From positions 6,634,001 through 6,698,000 of the forward strand of contig NZ_CP134500.1 in the NCBI RefSeq assembly GCF_031760065.1: DNA of 64,000 nt, written 5' to 3'. The position numbers and the translations under genes are program-made. Origin of the DNA: Streptomyces durocortorensis (lineage in GTDB: Bacteria > Actinomycetota > Actinomycetes > Streptomycetales > Streptomycetaceae). The stretch's first letter is position 1; each line of letters starts with the position of its first letter. Below, piece after piece: positions 24,602 through 34,270 of this stretch. The notes below the pieces were generated by a model. The model was not told the DNA's origin, ran no database searches, and was given only the letters and a program-made list of their open reading frames with translations.

Positions 24602-25816
24602 TTGAGTACCGAAGCATTCGTCTACGACGCGATCCGCACCCCGCGCGGCCGGGGCAAGGCCAACGGCGCCCTCCACGGCACCAAGCCGATCGACCTGGTC
24701 GTCGGCCTCATCCACGAGATCCAGGGCCGCTTCCCGGACCTGGACCCGGCCGCCATCGACGACATCGTCCTCGGCGTGGTCAGCCCGCTCGGCGACCAGG
24801 GCTCCGACATCGCCCGCATCGCCGCCATCGCGGCCGGGCTGCCCGACTCCGTCGCCGGCGTCCAGGAGAACCGCTTCTGTGCCTCGGGCCTGGAGGCCGT
24901 CAACCTCGCCGCCGCCAAGGTCCGTTCGGGCTGGGAGGACCTGGTCCTCGCCGGTGGCGTCGAGTCGATGTCCCGGGTGCCGATGGGCTCCGACGGCGGG
25001 GCCTGGGCGATGGACCCGATGACCAGCTTCGAGACCGGCTTCGCCCCGCAGGGCATCGGCGCCGACCTCATCGCCACCATCGAGGGCTTCAGCCGCCGCG
25101 ATGTCGACGAGTACGCCGCCCTCTCCCAGGAGCGTGCCGCAGCGGCCTGGAAGGACGGCCGCTTCGCCCGCTCCGTCGTCCCGGTCAAGGACCGCAACGG
25201 CCTGCTCGTCCTCGACCACGACGAGCACATGCGCCCCGGCACCACCGCCGACTCCCTCGCCGGTCTCAAGCCGTCCTTCGCCGCCATCGGTGACATGGGC
25301 GGGTTCGACGCGGTGGCGCTCCAGAAGTACCACTGGATCGAGAAGATCGACCACGTCCACCACGCCGGCAACTCCTCCGGCATCGTCGACGGCGCCGCCC
25401 TCGTCGCCATCGGCTCCAAGGAGGTCGGCGAGCGCTACGGCCTCACCCCCCGCGCCCGCATCGTCTCCGCGGCGGTCTCCGGCTCCGAGCCCACCATCAT
25501 GCTCACCGGTCCCGCCCCCGCCACGCGCAAGGCGCTCGCCAAGGCCGGTCTCACGATCGACGACATCGACCTCGTCGAGATCAACGAGGCCTTCGCCGGA
25601 GTCGTCCTGCGCTTCGTCAAGGACATGGGCCTCTCCCTGGACAAGGTCAACGTCAACGGCGGGGCCATCGCGCTCGGCCACCCCCTCGGCGCGACCGGCG
25701 CGATGATCCTCGGCACCGTCATCGACGAACTGGAGCGCCGCGACCAGCGGTTCGGCCTCGTCACTCTCTGCGTCGGCGGCGGCATGGGCGTCGCGACCGT
25801 CGTCGAACGCATCTGA
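24602..25816 (+). CDS. Acetyl-CoA C-acyltransferase (thiolase)
   Basis: A 404-residue thiolase that cleaves 3-ketoacyl-CoA with CoA, or runs in reverse. Nucleophilic Cys93 lies in [12 protein letters not shown], and the other active-site elements are [10 protein letters not shown] and the C-terminal CVGGGMG cysteine loop. The start is a TTG at 24602 after a AAAGG-type ribosome-binding site, since the conserved N-terminus ([15 protein letters not shown]) begins immediately after it. In the fad operon it pairs with the multifunctional enzyme downstream, as FadA with FadB. The partner arrangement suggests a bacterial trifunctional-type complex, which is inferred. Confidence 0.94.
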   Translation: MSTEAFVYDAIRTPRGRGKANGALHGTKPIDLVVGLIHEIQGRFPDLDPAAIDDIVLGVVSPLGDQGSDIARIAAIAAGLPDSVAGVQENRFCASGLEAVNLAAAKVRSGWEDLVLAGGVESMSRVPMGSDGGAWAMDPMTSFETGFAPQGIGADLIATIEGFSRRDVDEYAALSQERAAAAWKDGRFARSVVPVKDRNGLLVLDHDEHMRPGTTADSLAGLKPSFAAIGDMGGFDAVALQKYHWIEKIDHVHHAGNSSGIVDGAALVAIGSKEVGERYGLTPRARIVSAAVSGSEPTIMLTGPAPATRKALAKAGLTIDDIDLVEINEAFAGVVLRFVKDMGLSLDKVNVNGGAIALGHPLGATGAMILGTVIDELERRDQRFGLVTLCVGGGMGVATVVERI

Positions 25817-25860
25817 CCGTCCCGCCCCGGCCACCCCTGCTTACGGAGAAGACAACCGAC

Positions 25861-28032
25861 ATGACCGAGAGCACCACCATCCGCTGGGAACAGGACGAGA
25901 CCGGCGTCGTCACGCTCGTCCTCGACGACCCCAACCAGTCCGCCAACACGATGAACCAGGCCTTCAAGGACTCCATCGCCGCCGTCGCGGACCGGGCGGA
26001 GGCCGAGAAGGACTCCATCCGCGGCATCATCTACACCTCTGCCAAGAAGACCTTCTTCGCGGGCGGCGACCTCAAGGACATGATCAAGGTCGGGCCCGAG
26101 AGCGCCCAGGCCGCCTTCGACACCGGCACCGCCATCAAGCGCTCGCTGCGCCGCATCGAGACCCTCGGCAAGCCCGTTGTCGCCGCGATCAACGGGGCGG
26201 CCCTCGGCGGGGGTTACGAGATCGCGCTCGCCTCCCACCACCGCGTCGCCCTCGACGCCCCCGGCTCCCGCATCGGCCTGCCCGAGGTCACCCTCGGCCT
26301 GCTTCCGGCGGGCGGCGGCGTCACCCGCACCGTACGCCTCATGGGCATCGCCGACGCGCTGCTCAAGGTGCTGCTCCAGGGCACCCAGTACACCCCGCGG
26401 CGCGCTCTGGAGAACGGCCTCGTCCACGAAGTCGCCGCCACCCGCGAGGAGATGCTCGCGAAGGCCCGTGCCTTCATCGACGCGAACCCCGAGTCGCAGC
26501 AGCCCTGGGACGTCAAGGGCTACAAGATCCCCGGTGGCACCCCCTCCAACCCACGTTTCGCCGCCAACCTGCCCGCGTTTCCGGCCAACTTGAAGAAGCA
26601 GCTGGCGGGCGCTCCCATGCCCGCGCCGCGCAACATCCTGGCGGCGGCCGTCGAGGGCTCCCAGGTCGACTTCGAGACCGCCCTGACCATCGAGGCCCGG
26701 TACTTCACCGAGCTGGTCACCGGCCAGGTCTCCAAGAACATGATCCAGGCGTTCTTCTTCGACCTCCAGGCCGTCAACTCCGGTGCCAACCGCCCCAAGG
26801 ACATCCCCGAGCGCCCGGTCCGCAAGGTCGCCGTCCTCGGCGCCGGGATGATGGGCGCGGGCATCGCCTACTCCTGCGCCAAGGCCGGGATCGACGTCAT
26901 CCTCAAGGACGTCTCCACCGAGGCGGCCGCCAAGGGCAAGGCGTACAGCGAGAAGCTGCTCGCCAAGGCGCTCTCCCGGGGCCGTACGACGGAGGCCAGG
27001 CGCGACGAGCTGCTGGCCCGGATCACCCCGACCGGCGACGCGGCCGACCTCGCGGGCTGCGACGCGGTGATCGAGGCCGTCTTCGAGGACACCGCGCTCA
27101 AGCACAAGGTGTTCCAGGAGATCCAGGACGTCATCGAACCCGATGCCCTGCTCTGCTCCAACACCTCCACCCTCCCGATCACCGTCCTCGCCGAAGGCGT
27201 CGCGCGCCCCGCCGACTTCATCGGGCTGCACTTCTTCTCGCCCGTCGACAAGATGCCGCTGGTCGAGATCATCAAGGGCGAGCGGACCGGCGACGAGGCG
27301 CTGGCCCGCGCCTTCGACCTGGTGCGCCGGATCAAGAAGACGCCGATCGTCGTCAACGACTCGCGCGGCTTCTTCACCTCGCGCGTCATCGGCCAGTTCA
27401 TCAACGAGGGCGTCGCCATGGTCGGCGAGGGCGTCGAGCCCGCATCCGTCGAGCAGGCCGCCGCCCAGTCCGGCTACCCGGCCAAGGTCCTTTCTCTGAT
27501 GGACGAGTTGACCCTGACCCTGCCCCGTAAGATCCGCGACGAGACCAAGCGCGCGGTGGAGGAGGCGGGCGGCACCTGGCCCGGACACCCCTCCGACGCG
27601 GTCATCGACCGCATGGTCGACGAGTTCGGCCGCCCCGGACGCAGCGGCGGCGCGGGCTTCTACGACTACGACGAGGACGGCAGGCGCGTCGGCCTGTGGC
27701 CCGGACTGCGCGAGCACTTCGCCAAGCCGGACACCGATGTGCCCTTCGAGGACATGAAGGAGCGGATGCTCTTCTCCGAGGCGCTGGACAGCGTCCGCTG
27801 CCTGGAGGAGAACGTCCTCGTCTCCGTCGCGGACGCCAACATCGGCTCCATCATGGGCATCGGCTTCCCGCCGTGGACCGGCGGCGTGCTCCAGTACATC
27901 AACGGCTACGAGGGCGGCCTGCCCGGGTTCGTGGCCCGCGCCCGGGAACTCGCCGAGCGTTACGGCGACCGGTTCCTGCCGCCCGCACTGCTCGTGGAGA
28001 AGGCGGAGAAGGGCGAGACCTTCCACGACTGA
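25861..28032 (+). CDS. FadB-like multifunctional enoyl-CoA hydratase/3-hydroxyacyl-CoA dehydrogenase
   Basis: A 723-residue two-enzyme fusion. The N-terminal crotonase domain (residues ~1-200) has the oxyanion-hole loops [14 protein letters not shown] and [18 protein letters not shown]. The middle carries the NAD-binding [17 protein letters not shown] fold, and the dehydrogenase catalytic segment [15 protein letters not shown] follows; the C-terminal dimerisation helices complete the protein. It thus hydrates enoyl-CoA and oxidises the hydroxyacyl product. It is the last gene of the operon and ends at a bidirectional terminator shared with the MerR gene. Its length is the usual one for the actinobacterial version. 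Confidence 0.94.
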   Translation: MTESTTIRWEQDETGVVTLVLDDPNQSANTMNQAFKDSIAAVADRAEAEKDSIRGIIYTSAKKTFFAGGDLKDMIKVGPESAQAAFDTGTAIKRSLRRIETLGKPVVAAINGAALGGGYEIALASHHRVALDAPGSRIGLPEVTLGLLPAGGGVTRTVRLMGIADALLKVLLQGTQYTPRRALENGLVHEVAATREEMLAKARAFIDANPESQQPWDVKGYKIPGGTPSNPRFAANLPAFPANLKKQLAGAPMPAPRNILAAAVEGSQVDFETALTIEARYFTELVTGQVSKNMIQAFFFDLQAVNSGANRPKDIPERPVRKVAVLGAGMMGAGIAYSCAKAGIDVILKDVSTEAAAKGKAYSEKLLAKALSRGRTTEARRDELLARITPTGDAADLAGCDAVIEAVFEDTALKHKVFQEIQDVIEPDALLCSNTSTLPITVLAEGVARPADFIGLHFFSPVDKMPLVEIIKGERTGDEALARAFDLVRRIKKTPIVVNDSRGFFTSRVIGQFINEGVAMVGEGVEPASVEQAAAQSGYPAKVLSLMDELTLTLPRKIRDETKRAVEEAGGTWPGHPSDAVIDRMVDEFGRPGRSGGAGFYDYDEDGRRVGLWPGLREHFAKPDTDVPFEDMKERMLFSEALDSVRCLEENVLVSVADANIGSIMGIGFPPWTGGVLQYINGYEGGLPGFVARARELAERYGDRFLPPALLVEKAEKGETFHD

Positions 28033-28051
28033 GCGCCCGAGTGAGCTGCCC

Positions 28052-28093
28052 GCGGGCCGCGTTCACCGTCACTCGGCGGTGAACGCGGCCCGC
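28052..28093. terminator. Strong bidirectional terminator between fad operon and merR
   Basis: A perfect 17-bp stem: GCGGGCCGCGTTCACCG (28052-28068) and its exact inverse at 28077-28093, with an 8-nt loop. The right arm is inside the 3' end of the MerR gene and the loop contains its stop codon. It can stop transcription from both directions. Confidence 0.85.
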
Positions 28094-28800
28094 AGCTCCT
28101 CTTTCAACGACCGCTGAAACGCCGTCACCAGCGCCTGCACCACGATCGGTTGCATGTGAGCCGACAGCGACTTCATCGCAGCCACATGCTCGGGGTCGCC
28201 CTCGCGCTCCCGGTAGGGATTCCAGACCTCGTCCCGGAACAGCCGGGTCATCGCCTGGGCGGCGGAACGCGTGTGCTCCAGCAGTACGGTCCGGGCCGCG
28301 AGGATCGTCTCGTGAGCGATCGGTACGTCCAGCAACTCCACCCCGAGCCGCAGCAGCCCCAGGTCCACCCGGTGGGCCCCGCCCTCCTCCGGCGGCCGCA
28401 CCAGCACCCCCATCGCCGCCAGCCGCTCCACATCGGCCTCCGACAGCGCCCGCCCGGCCCGCCGCTCCAGCTCGGCCCGGGACAGGTCCTCGGTCTTGTC
28501 CGGAGCCCAGGACGCCACCAGCGCCCGGTGGATCGCCAGATCGTGGGCGCTCAGGTCGGGCGGCAGCTGCTCCAGATACCGTTCGATGGCCGCCAGGGTC
28601 ATCCCCTGGTGCTGGAGCTCCTCGATCAGCGCGAGCCGGGAGAGGTGATCGGGACCGTAGTGCCCGACCCGGCGCGGCCCGATGACCGGGGGCGGCAGCA
28701 GGCCCCGGGTGCTGTAGAAGCGCACGGTGCGCACGGTGACACCGGCGCGTGCCGCCAGCTCGTCCACCGTGAGCGTCGGCTCGTCGGTCCCCGTCGCCAT
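28069..28800 (-). CDS. MerR-family transcriptional regulator
   Basis: A 243-residue MerR regulator. The N-terminal winged helix is LTVDELAARAGVTVRTVRFYSTRGLLPPP, in parts (ARAGVTVRTVRFYSTRGLL), followed by GHYGPDHLSRLALIEELQ and a coiled-coil-like helix. The ~150-residue C-terminal domain is helical and without metal-binding cysteines, so it probably senses an organic ligand, possibly an acyl-CoA. The start ATG at 28800 is preceded by GGGGAGCAG. It faces the beta-oxidation operon tail to tail; control of that operon is suggested only by proximity. Confidence 0.9.
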   Translation of the reverse strand: MATGTDEPTLTVDELAARAGVTVRTVRFYSTRGLLPPPVIGPRRVGHYGPDHLSRLALIEELQHQGMTLAAIERYLEQLPPDLSAHDLAIHRALVASWAPDKTEDLSRAELERRAGRALSEADVERLAAMGVLVRPPEEGGAHRVDLGLLRLGVELLDVPIAHETILAARTVLLEHTRSAAQAMTRLFRDEVWNPYREREGDPEHVAAMKSLSAHMQPIVVQALVTAFQRSLKEELRAAFTAE

Positions 28801-28931
28801 CTCTGCTCCCCGCAGTCGAACCCTCGTATCGGACAGTCCTGCTGTCTCACCACTACTGTGAAAGTCTCCGGCACCGGGGCGACCGCGTCCACCCCGGCCG
28901 CGTTGTCAGTGGCGGGCCGTACGGTGAGGTC

Positions 28932-29408
28932 ATGTCGGAGATCACTTACGTACGGGGGGACGCCACGGCCCCGCAGGGCAAGGGCGTCAAGCTGATCGTC
29001 CACGTCTGCAACGACCTCGGAGGCTGGGGCAAGGGCTTCGTCCTCGCCCTCTCCCGCCGCTGGCCCGAGCCGGAGGCCGCCTACCGCCGCTGGCACCGGG
29101 AGCGTGCGGGCAACGGGTTCGGCCTGGGCGCGGTGCAGTTCGTCCAGGCGGGGGCGTATCTCTGGGTCGCCAACATGATCGGCCAGCGGGGCATGCGCAC
29201 CGGCAGCAAAGGGGTGCCCGTGCGGTACGAGGCCATCGACACGGCCCTGGGCGCGGTGGCCGTCCGGGCGGGCGAGCTCGGGGCCTCGGTCCATATGCCG
29301 CGTATAGGCTGCGGCCTCGCGGGCGGCAAGTGGTCCAGGATCGAGCCGCTGATCGAGCGACGCCTGATATCCGCCGGCCTGGCGGTGACGGTGTACGACC
29401 ACGACTGA
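28932..29408 (+). CDS. Macro-domain protein (ADP-ribose-related hydrolase type)
   Basis: A 158-residue stand-alone macro domain. Diagnostic features are the opening EITYVRGDATAP, the IVHVCNDLGGWGKGFVLALSRRWPEPE loop (in parts: HVCNDLGGWGKGFVLAL), the LGAVQFVQ strand, and the second ligand loop MPRIGCGLAGGKW. This resembles the Poa1p/TARG1-type macro subgroup, which removes phosphate or ADP-ribose from ADP-ribosyl compounds or proteins. No ADP-ribosyltransferase or sirtuin gene is adjacent. Start ATG at 28932 follows GGTGAGG. The hydrolytic specificity is not predictable from this sequence. Confidence 0.9.
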   Translation: MSEITYVRGDATAPQGKGVKLIVHVCNDLGGWGKGFVLALSRRWPEPEAAYRRWHRERAGNGFGLGAVQFVQAGAYLWVANMIGQRGMRTGSKGVPVRYEAIDTALGAVAVRAGELGASVHMPRIGCGLAGGKWSRIEPLIERRLISAGLAVTVYDHD

Positions 29409-29522
29409 CCGGCCCGTCGGCGCCCTCGGACCCCACCGCACCCCCTCTCCCGTCCGCGAGGGATCATGGAGGGACGGGGCGGGCAGCACACGGCAGGCCC
29501 GCCGGGACCGTGGGGGCACCGG

Positions 29523-30398
29523 ATGAGCAGGGCGTACGACGAGAGGGACCCCGAGCCGCCGCCGCCGGGCGGTGTGCTCTGGAGCCTGTCCGGCGACATC
29601 CGCGCCCTGCTGATGCTGCCCGCCGCCCTCACGCTCCAGGTCGCCCACCCGGCCGTCGGCGCGGGCGTGGACGAGCACTCCGTCTTCCGTACGGACCCGT
29701 GGGGACGCGGCGAACGCTCGCTGCGCTCGCTCCAGCTCTGGGTGTACGGCGGAGCGGAGGCCGCCGAGGAAGGCCGCAGGCTGCGCCGACTGCACCGCAC
29801 CATCCAGGGCACCGACACCCGGGGCCGGCGCTACCACGCCCTGACGCCCGCCAACTACGCCTGGGTGCACGCCACCGGGTTTCCCGTCTACCAGCACGCG
29901 GCCCGCTATCTGATCCGGCCGATGAGCCCCGCCCAGGAGCGCGCGCTGTACGCGGAGTGGCTCCGGGTCGGCCGGATTCTCGGCATCCACGACCGGGACA
30001 TGCCCCAGACCATCGAGGAGTTCTGGCCGTACTGGGAGAAGATGCTCGCCGAGGAGATCGAGGCGACGGTCGTGGTGCGGGAGCTGGTCGACGTTGACCA
30101 GCCCGTGCCCCCGCCGGACCGTGGCCCGTGGCCGCTGAGGATGATCCTTCGCGCGCTGTGGCCGACGCTGCTGCCGCCGCTGGCTCGGTTCCGGCGGTTC
30201 GTCACCATCGGGCTCATGCCGCCGGACGCCCGCGCGGCGATCGGTCTGCCGTGGACGGCGGTCCAGGAGAAGCGGCTGCGGCGGCTCTGCGCGGTGGTGC
30301 GGGCGGTTGTCCCCGCGCTCCCCGAGCGGCTGCGGTACCTGCCGATGGCGCGCGCGGCCCGCGCCACGCACGCCACCAGGGGGCGTCGGAACGGCTGA
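29523..30398 (+). CDS. MpaB/rubber-oxygenase-family protein (DUF2236)
   Basis: A 291-residue member of the latex-clearing/MpaB oxygenase superfamily. Conserved pieces are the opening GVLWSLSGDIRALLMLPAAL region with QVAHPAVGAGVDEHS, the HALTPANYAWVHATGF motif, and the DRDMPQTIEEFWPYW region. The conserved histidines (in VAHP and the WVHAT segment) are those that bind haem in characterised relatives, so a haem-dependent oxygenase is expected; the substrate is unknown. I chose ATG 29523 (SRAYDERDPEPPPPGG) because upstream in-frame sequence looks like non-coding Gly/Pro. Its stop abuts a truncated peptidase fragment on the opposite strand. Confidence 0.9.
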   Translation: MSRAYDERDPEPPPPGGVLWSLSGDIRALLMLPAALTLQVAHPAVGAGVDEHSVFRTDPWGRGERSLRSLQLWVYGGAEAAEEGRRLRRLHRTIQGTDTRGRRYHALTPANYAWVHATGFPVYQHAARYLIRPMSPAQERALYAEWLRVGRILGIHDRDMPQTIEEFWPYWEKMLAEEIEATVVVRELVDVDQPVPPPDRGPWPLRMILRALWPTLLPPLARFRRFVTIGLMPPDARAAIGLPWTAVQEKRLRRLCAVVRAVVPALPERLRYLPMARAARATHATRGRRNG

Positions 30399-30402
30399 AC
30401 TT

Positions 30403-30609
30403 CGCCGCTCCGACGCCCAGCAGGTCGGTCGTGGGCTGGTACTTCAGCCGCAGGTCGTAGTGGGAGACGTCGTAGCCACCGTTTCCGCTGGCCGGGTAGT
30501 ACGGGTCGCCGATACCCGGGGCGCCCACGGTGCCCGGTGAGGCCGCTGCCGGGATCGCCAGCAGAAGGGTGGCCGCCAGTGCGCTGGGGACGATGAATCT
30601 GCGGTGCAC
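30403..30609 (-). pseudogene. N-terminal remnant of a secreted M1-family metallopeptidase
   Basis: From a GTG at 30609 the minus strand encodes a signal peptide (RRFIVPSALAATLLLAIPAAA) and then GIGDPYYPASGNGGYDVSHYDLRL (in part: YDVSHYDLRLKYQP), the conserved beginning of Streptomyces M1 aminopeptidase-like exported proteins. After about 65 residues homology ends at DLLGVGAAKFSRSDA and the frame runs antisense into the MpaB gene. The zinc-binding HExxH part is absent. The remaining gap up to 30866 holds nothing else I can name beyond probable promoters. Confidence 0.7.
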
Positions 30610-30866
30610 GCAAGCTCCAAACAGTCGGGACGCGGTTGGGACTTCGTCGGAACAGATGATCGTCCGACATGTCATGACGAGGCTATTCAGCCGCAGCGGC
30701 TGGGCGGGCTGTTTCCGGGTACCCCTGTCACACGGTCGCCGTTCCGTCGTCACGGACGGCAGTGATCGCCCCCTGTTGCCCGGGAGTTGACCGGGGTAAC
30801 GTCCGCACACGCCGACAGGCGGCGGGCGTCCGGTGCCCGCCCTCGTATCCCGGGAGGCAGCCGCTG

Positions 30867-32252
30867 ATGATCCCTCGCGCCGCTCGCGCACTCCGTATGC
30901 TCAGCCCGCACCCGTGGCTCGCGCCCGTCCCGGGCCCCGCCCGGCATGGGGGCGCGCCGACGCGCCGCGGTGCGAGCGTGACACGCCGGACGGCCCTGGC
31001 GGCGGCGCTCGCCGCCCTGGCCCTGCCGTTGGCCATCGCACCCGCAGAGGCCTCGCCCCGTCCGCCGCGCACCGGGTTCGAGACGAGCTACGGGGCTCGC
31101 TGGACCGGCGATGCGGAGGAGCGGGCCTTCCTCGCGGCGGTGGACCGGGGGAGCGACCAGGTCTCCCTCGACCGGATCGGCACGACCGGTGAGGGCCGCT
31201 CCCTCCACCTCGTACGCGTCGGTCAGGAGCGTCCCACCGCCACCACGGTGCTGCTGATCTGCAGTCAGCACGGGGACGAGCCCGCCGGGCGCGAGGCGTG
31301 CCTGACCACGGTCCGGGACCTGGCCTTCGCCGAGGACCGGGCGACCCGCGCATTGCTGTCCCGCACGCGCGTGCTGGTGCTGCCCACGGCCAACCCCGAC
31401 GGGCGCGCCGCGAACACCCGGGGAAACGCCGACGGCGTCGATGTGAACCGGGACCACATCGCCCTGGAGACCGCGGAGGCGCGGGCCATCGCCGCCGTCG
31501 TGCGCGACGAACGGCCGGACGTGATCTATGACTTGCACGAGTACGGCGCGACCCCGCCGTACTACGACAAGGACCTGTTCGTCCTCTGGCCGCGGAACCT
31601 GAACGTCGACGACCGGGTCCACGGCGCCGCCCGGACCCTCTCCGAGCGCTATGTCCGCACCGCCGCGACGGCGGACGGCTACAGCAGCGGCCACTACGGG
31701 ATCTGGACCGATCCGGCCACCGGTGAGCCGATCAAGCAGACCGCGGGCGACGGCCAGGAACGCATCCTGCGCAACGCTTCGGGCCTCAAGCACGCCGTCG
31801 GCCTGCTCATCGAGTCCCGGGTCGACGCGCTGAGCGAGGCGGAGAAGGCCGATCCGGCGCTCAACCAGCGCCGCAGGGTCCACTCCCAGCTGACCGCGCT
31901 CGGCGGTCTGTTCGGCTTCACCGAGGAGCAGCGCGCGCGGCTCCGGGCGGCCACCGCCCTCTCGCGGCTGACCGGACTCGCCGACCGGGGGCCCGTCTAC
32001 CTGGGCGGCGCCGACAACGACCCGGCCGAGCCCGCCGAGACCATCGCCGACCCACCGTGCGGCTACCGGCTCGGCGCGGCCCAGTACGCCCGGGTGAAGG
32101 ACCGGCTGGCTCTGCACGGTGTCAGGGCCCGACCGGAGGGGGATGGCGTGTTTGTGCCCCTGCGTCAGCCGGCTCGGAACCTGATTCCGCTGCTTCTCGA
32201 TCAACGGGCGACATATCACCTCGTAAAAGGTCAAGTCGGAACTGCTTGTTGA
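30867..32252 (+). CDS. Secreted M14-family zinc carboxypeptidase
   Basis: A 461-residue exported peptidase. The N-terminus has a long n-region with [20 protein letters not shown] ending at AEA, possibly a Tat signal. The zinc site starts with [11 protein letters not shown] (His and Glu ligands in HxxE), and [17 protein letters not shown] and DVNRDH give the Arg/Asn substrate-binding part, as in carboxypeptidase A/T relatives; the third ligand is probably in DLHEYG. The second half is a longer C-terminal region. The start is the ATG at 30867 preceded by GGGAGGC. It cleaves C-terminal residues or gamma-D-glutamyl peptides; the choice is not possible here. Confidence 0.9.
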   Translation: MIPRAARALRMLSPHPWLAPVPGPARHGGAPTRRGASVTRRTALAAALAALALPLAIAPAEASPRPPRTGFETSYGARWTGDAEERAFLAAVDRGSDQVSLDRIGTTGEGRSLHLVRVGQERPTATTVLLICSQHGDEPAGREACLTTVRDLAFAEDRATRALLSRTRVLVLPTANPDGRAANTRGNADGVDVNRDHIALETAEARAIAAVVRDERPDVIYDLHEYGATPPYYDKDLFVLWPRNLNVDDRVHGAARTLSERYVRTAATADGYSSGHYGIWTDPATGEPIKQTAGDGQERILRNASGLKHAVGLLIESRVDALSEAEKADPALNQRRRVHSQLTALGGLFGFTEEQRARLRAATALSRLTGLADRGPVYLGGADNDPAEPAETIADPPCGYRLGAAQYARVKDRLALHGVRARPEGDGVFVPLRQPARNLIPLLLDQRATYHLVKGQVGTAC

Positions 32253-32325
32253 TCCTTCGAGATCCATGGCAGGTGTGGTACTGCCTACAGAGAGCGTTTT
32301 TCAGACTCGGTGAAAGGTGCCTTTT

Positions 32326-34092
32326 GTGTCCCAGGACGACCAGACAGCGGACGCGCGGGAGGGGCTGTCGGTCACGGCGGACCTTCCCCCCGAACCGGTC
32401 AGTACCAGGAATCCCACCACCGACCGGGTGGTGTTCGGTGTCACGGCGGTCCTCACCCTCGCCTTCGTCGTCTGGGGTGCCACCGCCACCGACTCCCTGG
32501 AGCGAGCGTCCGGCAAGCTGCTCAACGGGCTGATCCACAACGGTGGCTGGGCCTTCATACTGGCCGCGTCGGCCTTCGTCGTCTTCGCCCTGTGGCTGGC
32601 CATCAGCCGTTACGGAAAGATCAGCCTGGGCCAGGAGGGCGAGGAGCCGGAGTTCCGGACCATCTCCTGGATCGCGATGATGTTCAGCGCCGGTATGGGC
32701 ATCGGGCTGATGTTCTGGGGCGTGGCCGAACCCCTCGCCCACTTCCGCAACCCGCCGCCGGGCACCGACCCCGCCGACTCTGCCGAGGCCATGCAGACGG
32801 CGATGGCCACCACGCTCTTCCACTGGACGCTGCACCCCTGGGCCATCTACGCGGTGGTCGGGCTCGCCATCGCCTACAGCGCCTACCGGATGCGCAGGCG
32901 GCAGACGATCAGCGCGGTATTCGAGCCGCTCATCGGCAAGCGTCGCGCGCGCGGCGGCTTCGGCCGCGTCATCGACATCCTGGCGATCTTCGCCACCCTG
33001 TTCGGCTCGGCGGCCTCCCTGGGGCTCGGCGCGCTCCAGATCGGCAGCGGCATCCAGGAGCTGGACTGGCTGGAGAAGGCCGGCACCGGCCTTCTCGTCG
33101 CGATCATCGCCGTCCTGACCGTCGGCTTCGTCGCCTCCGCGATCTCCGGCGTCGAGAAGGGCATCCAGTGGCTGTCCAACATCAACATGGTGCTGGCCCT
33201 GCTCCTCGTCCTGTTCGTCTTCGTCGCCGGTCCCACGATCTTCGTGCTCGACCTGGTGCCCACCTCCCTCGGCGCGTACCTGAGCGACCTGGGCCAGCTC
33301 GCCGGACGCACCGAGGCGACCGGCGGTGGTGACGTGGCCGACTGGCTCGGCAGCTGGACGGTCTTCTACTGGGCCTGGTGGATCTCCTGGACGCCCTTCG
33401 TGGGTATGTTCATCGCCAGGATCAGCCGCGGCCGGACGATCCGTCAGTTCGTCGGCGGTGTCATCCTGGTGCCCAGCACGGTCAGCCTGATCTGGTTCGC
33501 CGTCTTCGGCGGCTCGGCGATGAAGCTGGACGAGGCCGGAAAGCTCACCGGTGCCGACACTCCGGAGGCGCAGCTGTTCGGCGTCCTCAATGAGTACCCG
33601 ATCGCCACCCTGACGAGCCTCCTGGTGATGATCCTCGTCGGCATCTTCTTCGTCTCCGGCGCGGACGCCGCCTCGATCGTCATGGGCACGCTCTCGCAGA
33701 AGGGCGTCCTGGAACCGAGCAAGTGGGTGGTCATCTTCTGGGGTGTCGTGACCGGGGCGGTGGCCGCGATCATGCTGCTCATCGGGGACGGCAAGGAGAA
33801 CGCGCTGGAGGGGCTCCAGAACCTCACCATCCTGGTCGCCGCACCCTTCACCATCGTGATGGCCGGCATGTGCGTGGCCCTGATGCGGGACCTGCGCAAG
33901 GACCCGCAGATCGTCCGCCAGGAGTTCGGTGTGGAGGCGGTCGAGTCCGCGGTGATCGAGGGGCACGCCAGGTACGACGGCGACTTCGAGATCCGCATCG
34001 GGCCCGGGACCACGACGGTCACCGACGAGCGCCACAAGCACGAGTCGGGCGGTTCGGGCACCACGGTCACGGAGCAGCGCCCCACCGACTGA
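32326..34092 (+). CDS. BCCT-family betaine/carnitine/choline transporter
   Basis: A 588-residue transporter with 12 membrane helices. The family signature is the GxGxG-containing FSAGMGIGLMFWGVAEPLAH segment (18 of these: SAGMGIGLMFWGVAEPLA) and the tryptophan-rich WTVFYWAWWISWTPFVGMF segment, whose WxWWISW aromatic box binds the quaternary ammonium substrate. The C-terminal acidic/histidine tail (DERHKHES) is cytoplasmic. The GTG at 32326 is preceded by AAAGG with normal spacing; an in-frame GTG at 32317 overlaps that site and is less likely. It takes up glycine betaine or choline by Na+ symport for osmoprotection or as carbon source. It stands alone and ends with a strong terminator. Confidence 0.94.
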   Translation: MSQDDQTADAREGLSVTADLPPEPVSTRNPTTDRVVFGVTAVLTLAFVVWGATATDSLERASGKLLNGLIHNGGWAFILAASAFVVFALWLAISRYGKISLGQEGEEPEFRTISWIAMMFSAGMGIGLMFWGVAEPLAHFRNPPPGTDPADSAEAMQTAMATTLFHWTLHPWAIYAVVGLAIAYSAYRMRRRQTISAVFEPLIGKRRARGGFGRVIDILAIFATLFGSAASLGLGALQIGSGIQELDWLEKAGTGLLVAIIAVLTVGFVASAISGVEKGIQWLSNINMVLALLLVLFVFVAGPTIFVLDLVPTSLGAYLSDLGQLAGRTEATGGGDVADWLGSWTVFYWAWWISWTPFVGMFIARISRGRTIRQFVGGVILVPSTVSLIWFAVFGGSAMKLDEAGKLTGADTPEAQLFGVLNEYPIATLTSLLVMILVGIFFVSGADAASIVMGTLSQKGVLEPSKWVVIFWGVVTGAVAAIMLLIGDGKENALEGLQNLTILVAAPFTIVMAGMCVALMRDLRKDPQIVRQEFGVEAVESAVIEGHARYDGDFEIRIGPGTTTVTDERHKHESGGSGTTVTEQRPTD

Positions 34093-34100
34093 CCACAGCA

Positions 34101-34139
34101 CCGAAACCCACCCCCGAAACCCACCCCCGAAACCCACCC
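34101..34139. repeat. Three perfect 13-bp tandem repeats after the BCCT gene
   Basis: CCGAAACCCACCC occurs three times without a mismatch (34101-34113, 34114-34126, 34127-34139). It begins 8 bp after the stop codon and runs directly into the terminator stem. No function is evident beyond being a slippage-prone 3' UTR. Confidence 0.9.
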
Positions 34140-34179
34140 CCGGAGCCCGCGACCGCCCACCGGCTGCGGGCTCCGGGGG
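34137..34179. terminator. Terminator of the BCCT transporter gene
   Basis: CCCCCGGAGCCCGC (34137-34150) is exactly inverted at 34166-34179 with a 15-nt loop. It lies 44 bp after the BCCT stop. It may also serve the convergent D-amino-acid oxidase gene, whose stop is at 34271, 91 bp away. Confidence 0.75.
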
Positions 34180-34270
34180 CTCGGGGCACTCGGGGGTTCG
34201 GGGGCAGGGGGCAAGGCTCCGGGCGGGGTGCCGGTCCCTGTGCCCCCCCGGGGGCCCCACCCGCCCCCGC

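Noticed and set aside
23369..28026. Long minus-strand ORFs (821 and 863 codons) over the fad operon
   Set aside because: Antisense to genes with clear motifs; no conserved domain visible in the shadow translations.
34101..34139. Possible CRISPR-like array of CCGAAACCCACCC
   Set aside because: Units are contiguous without spacers, only 13 bp, and no cas genes are present.
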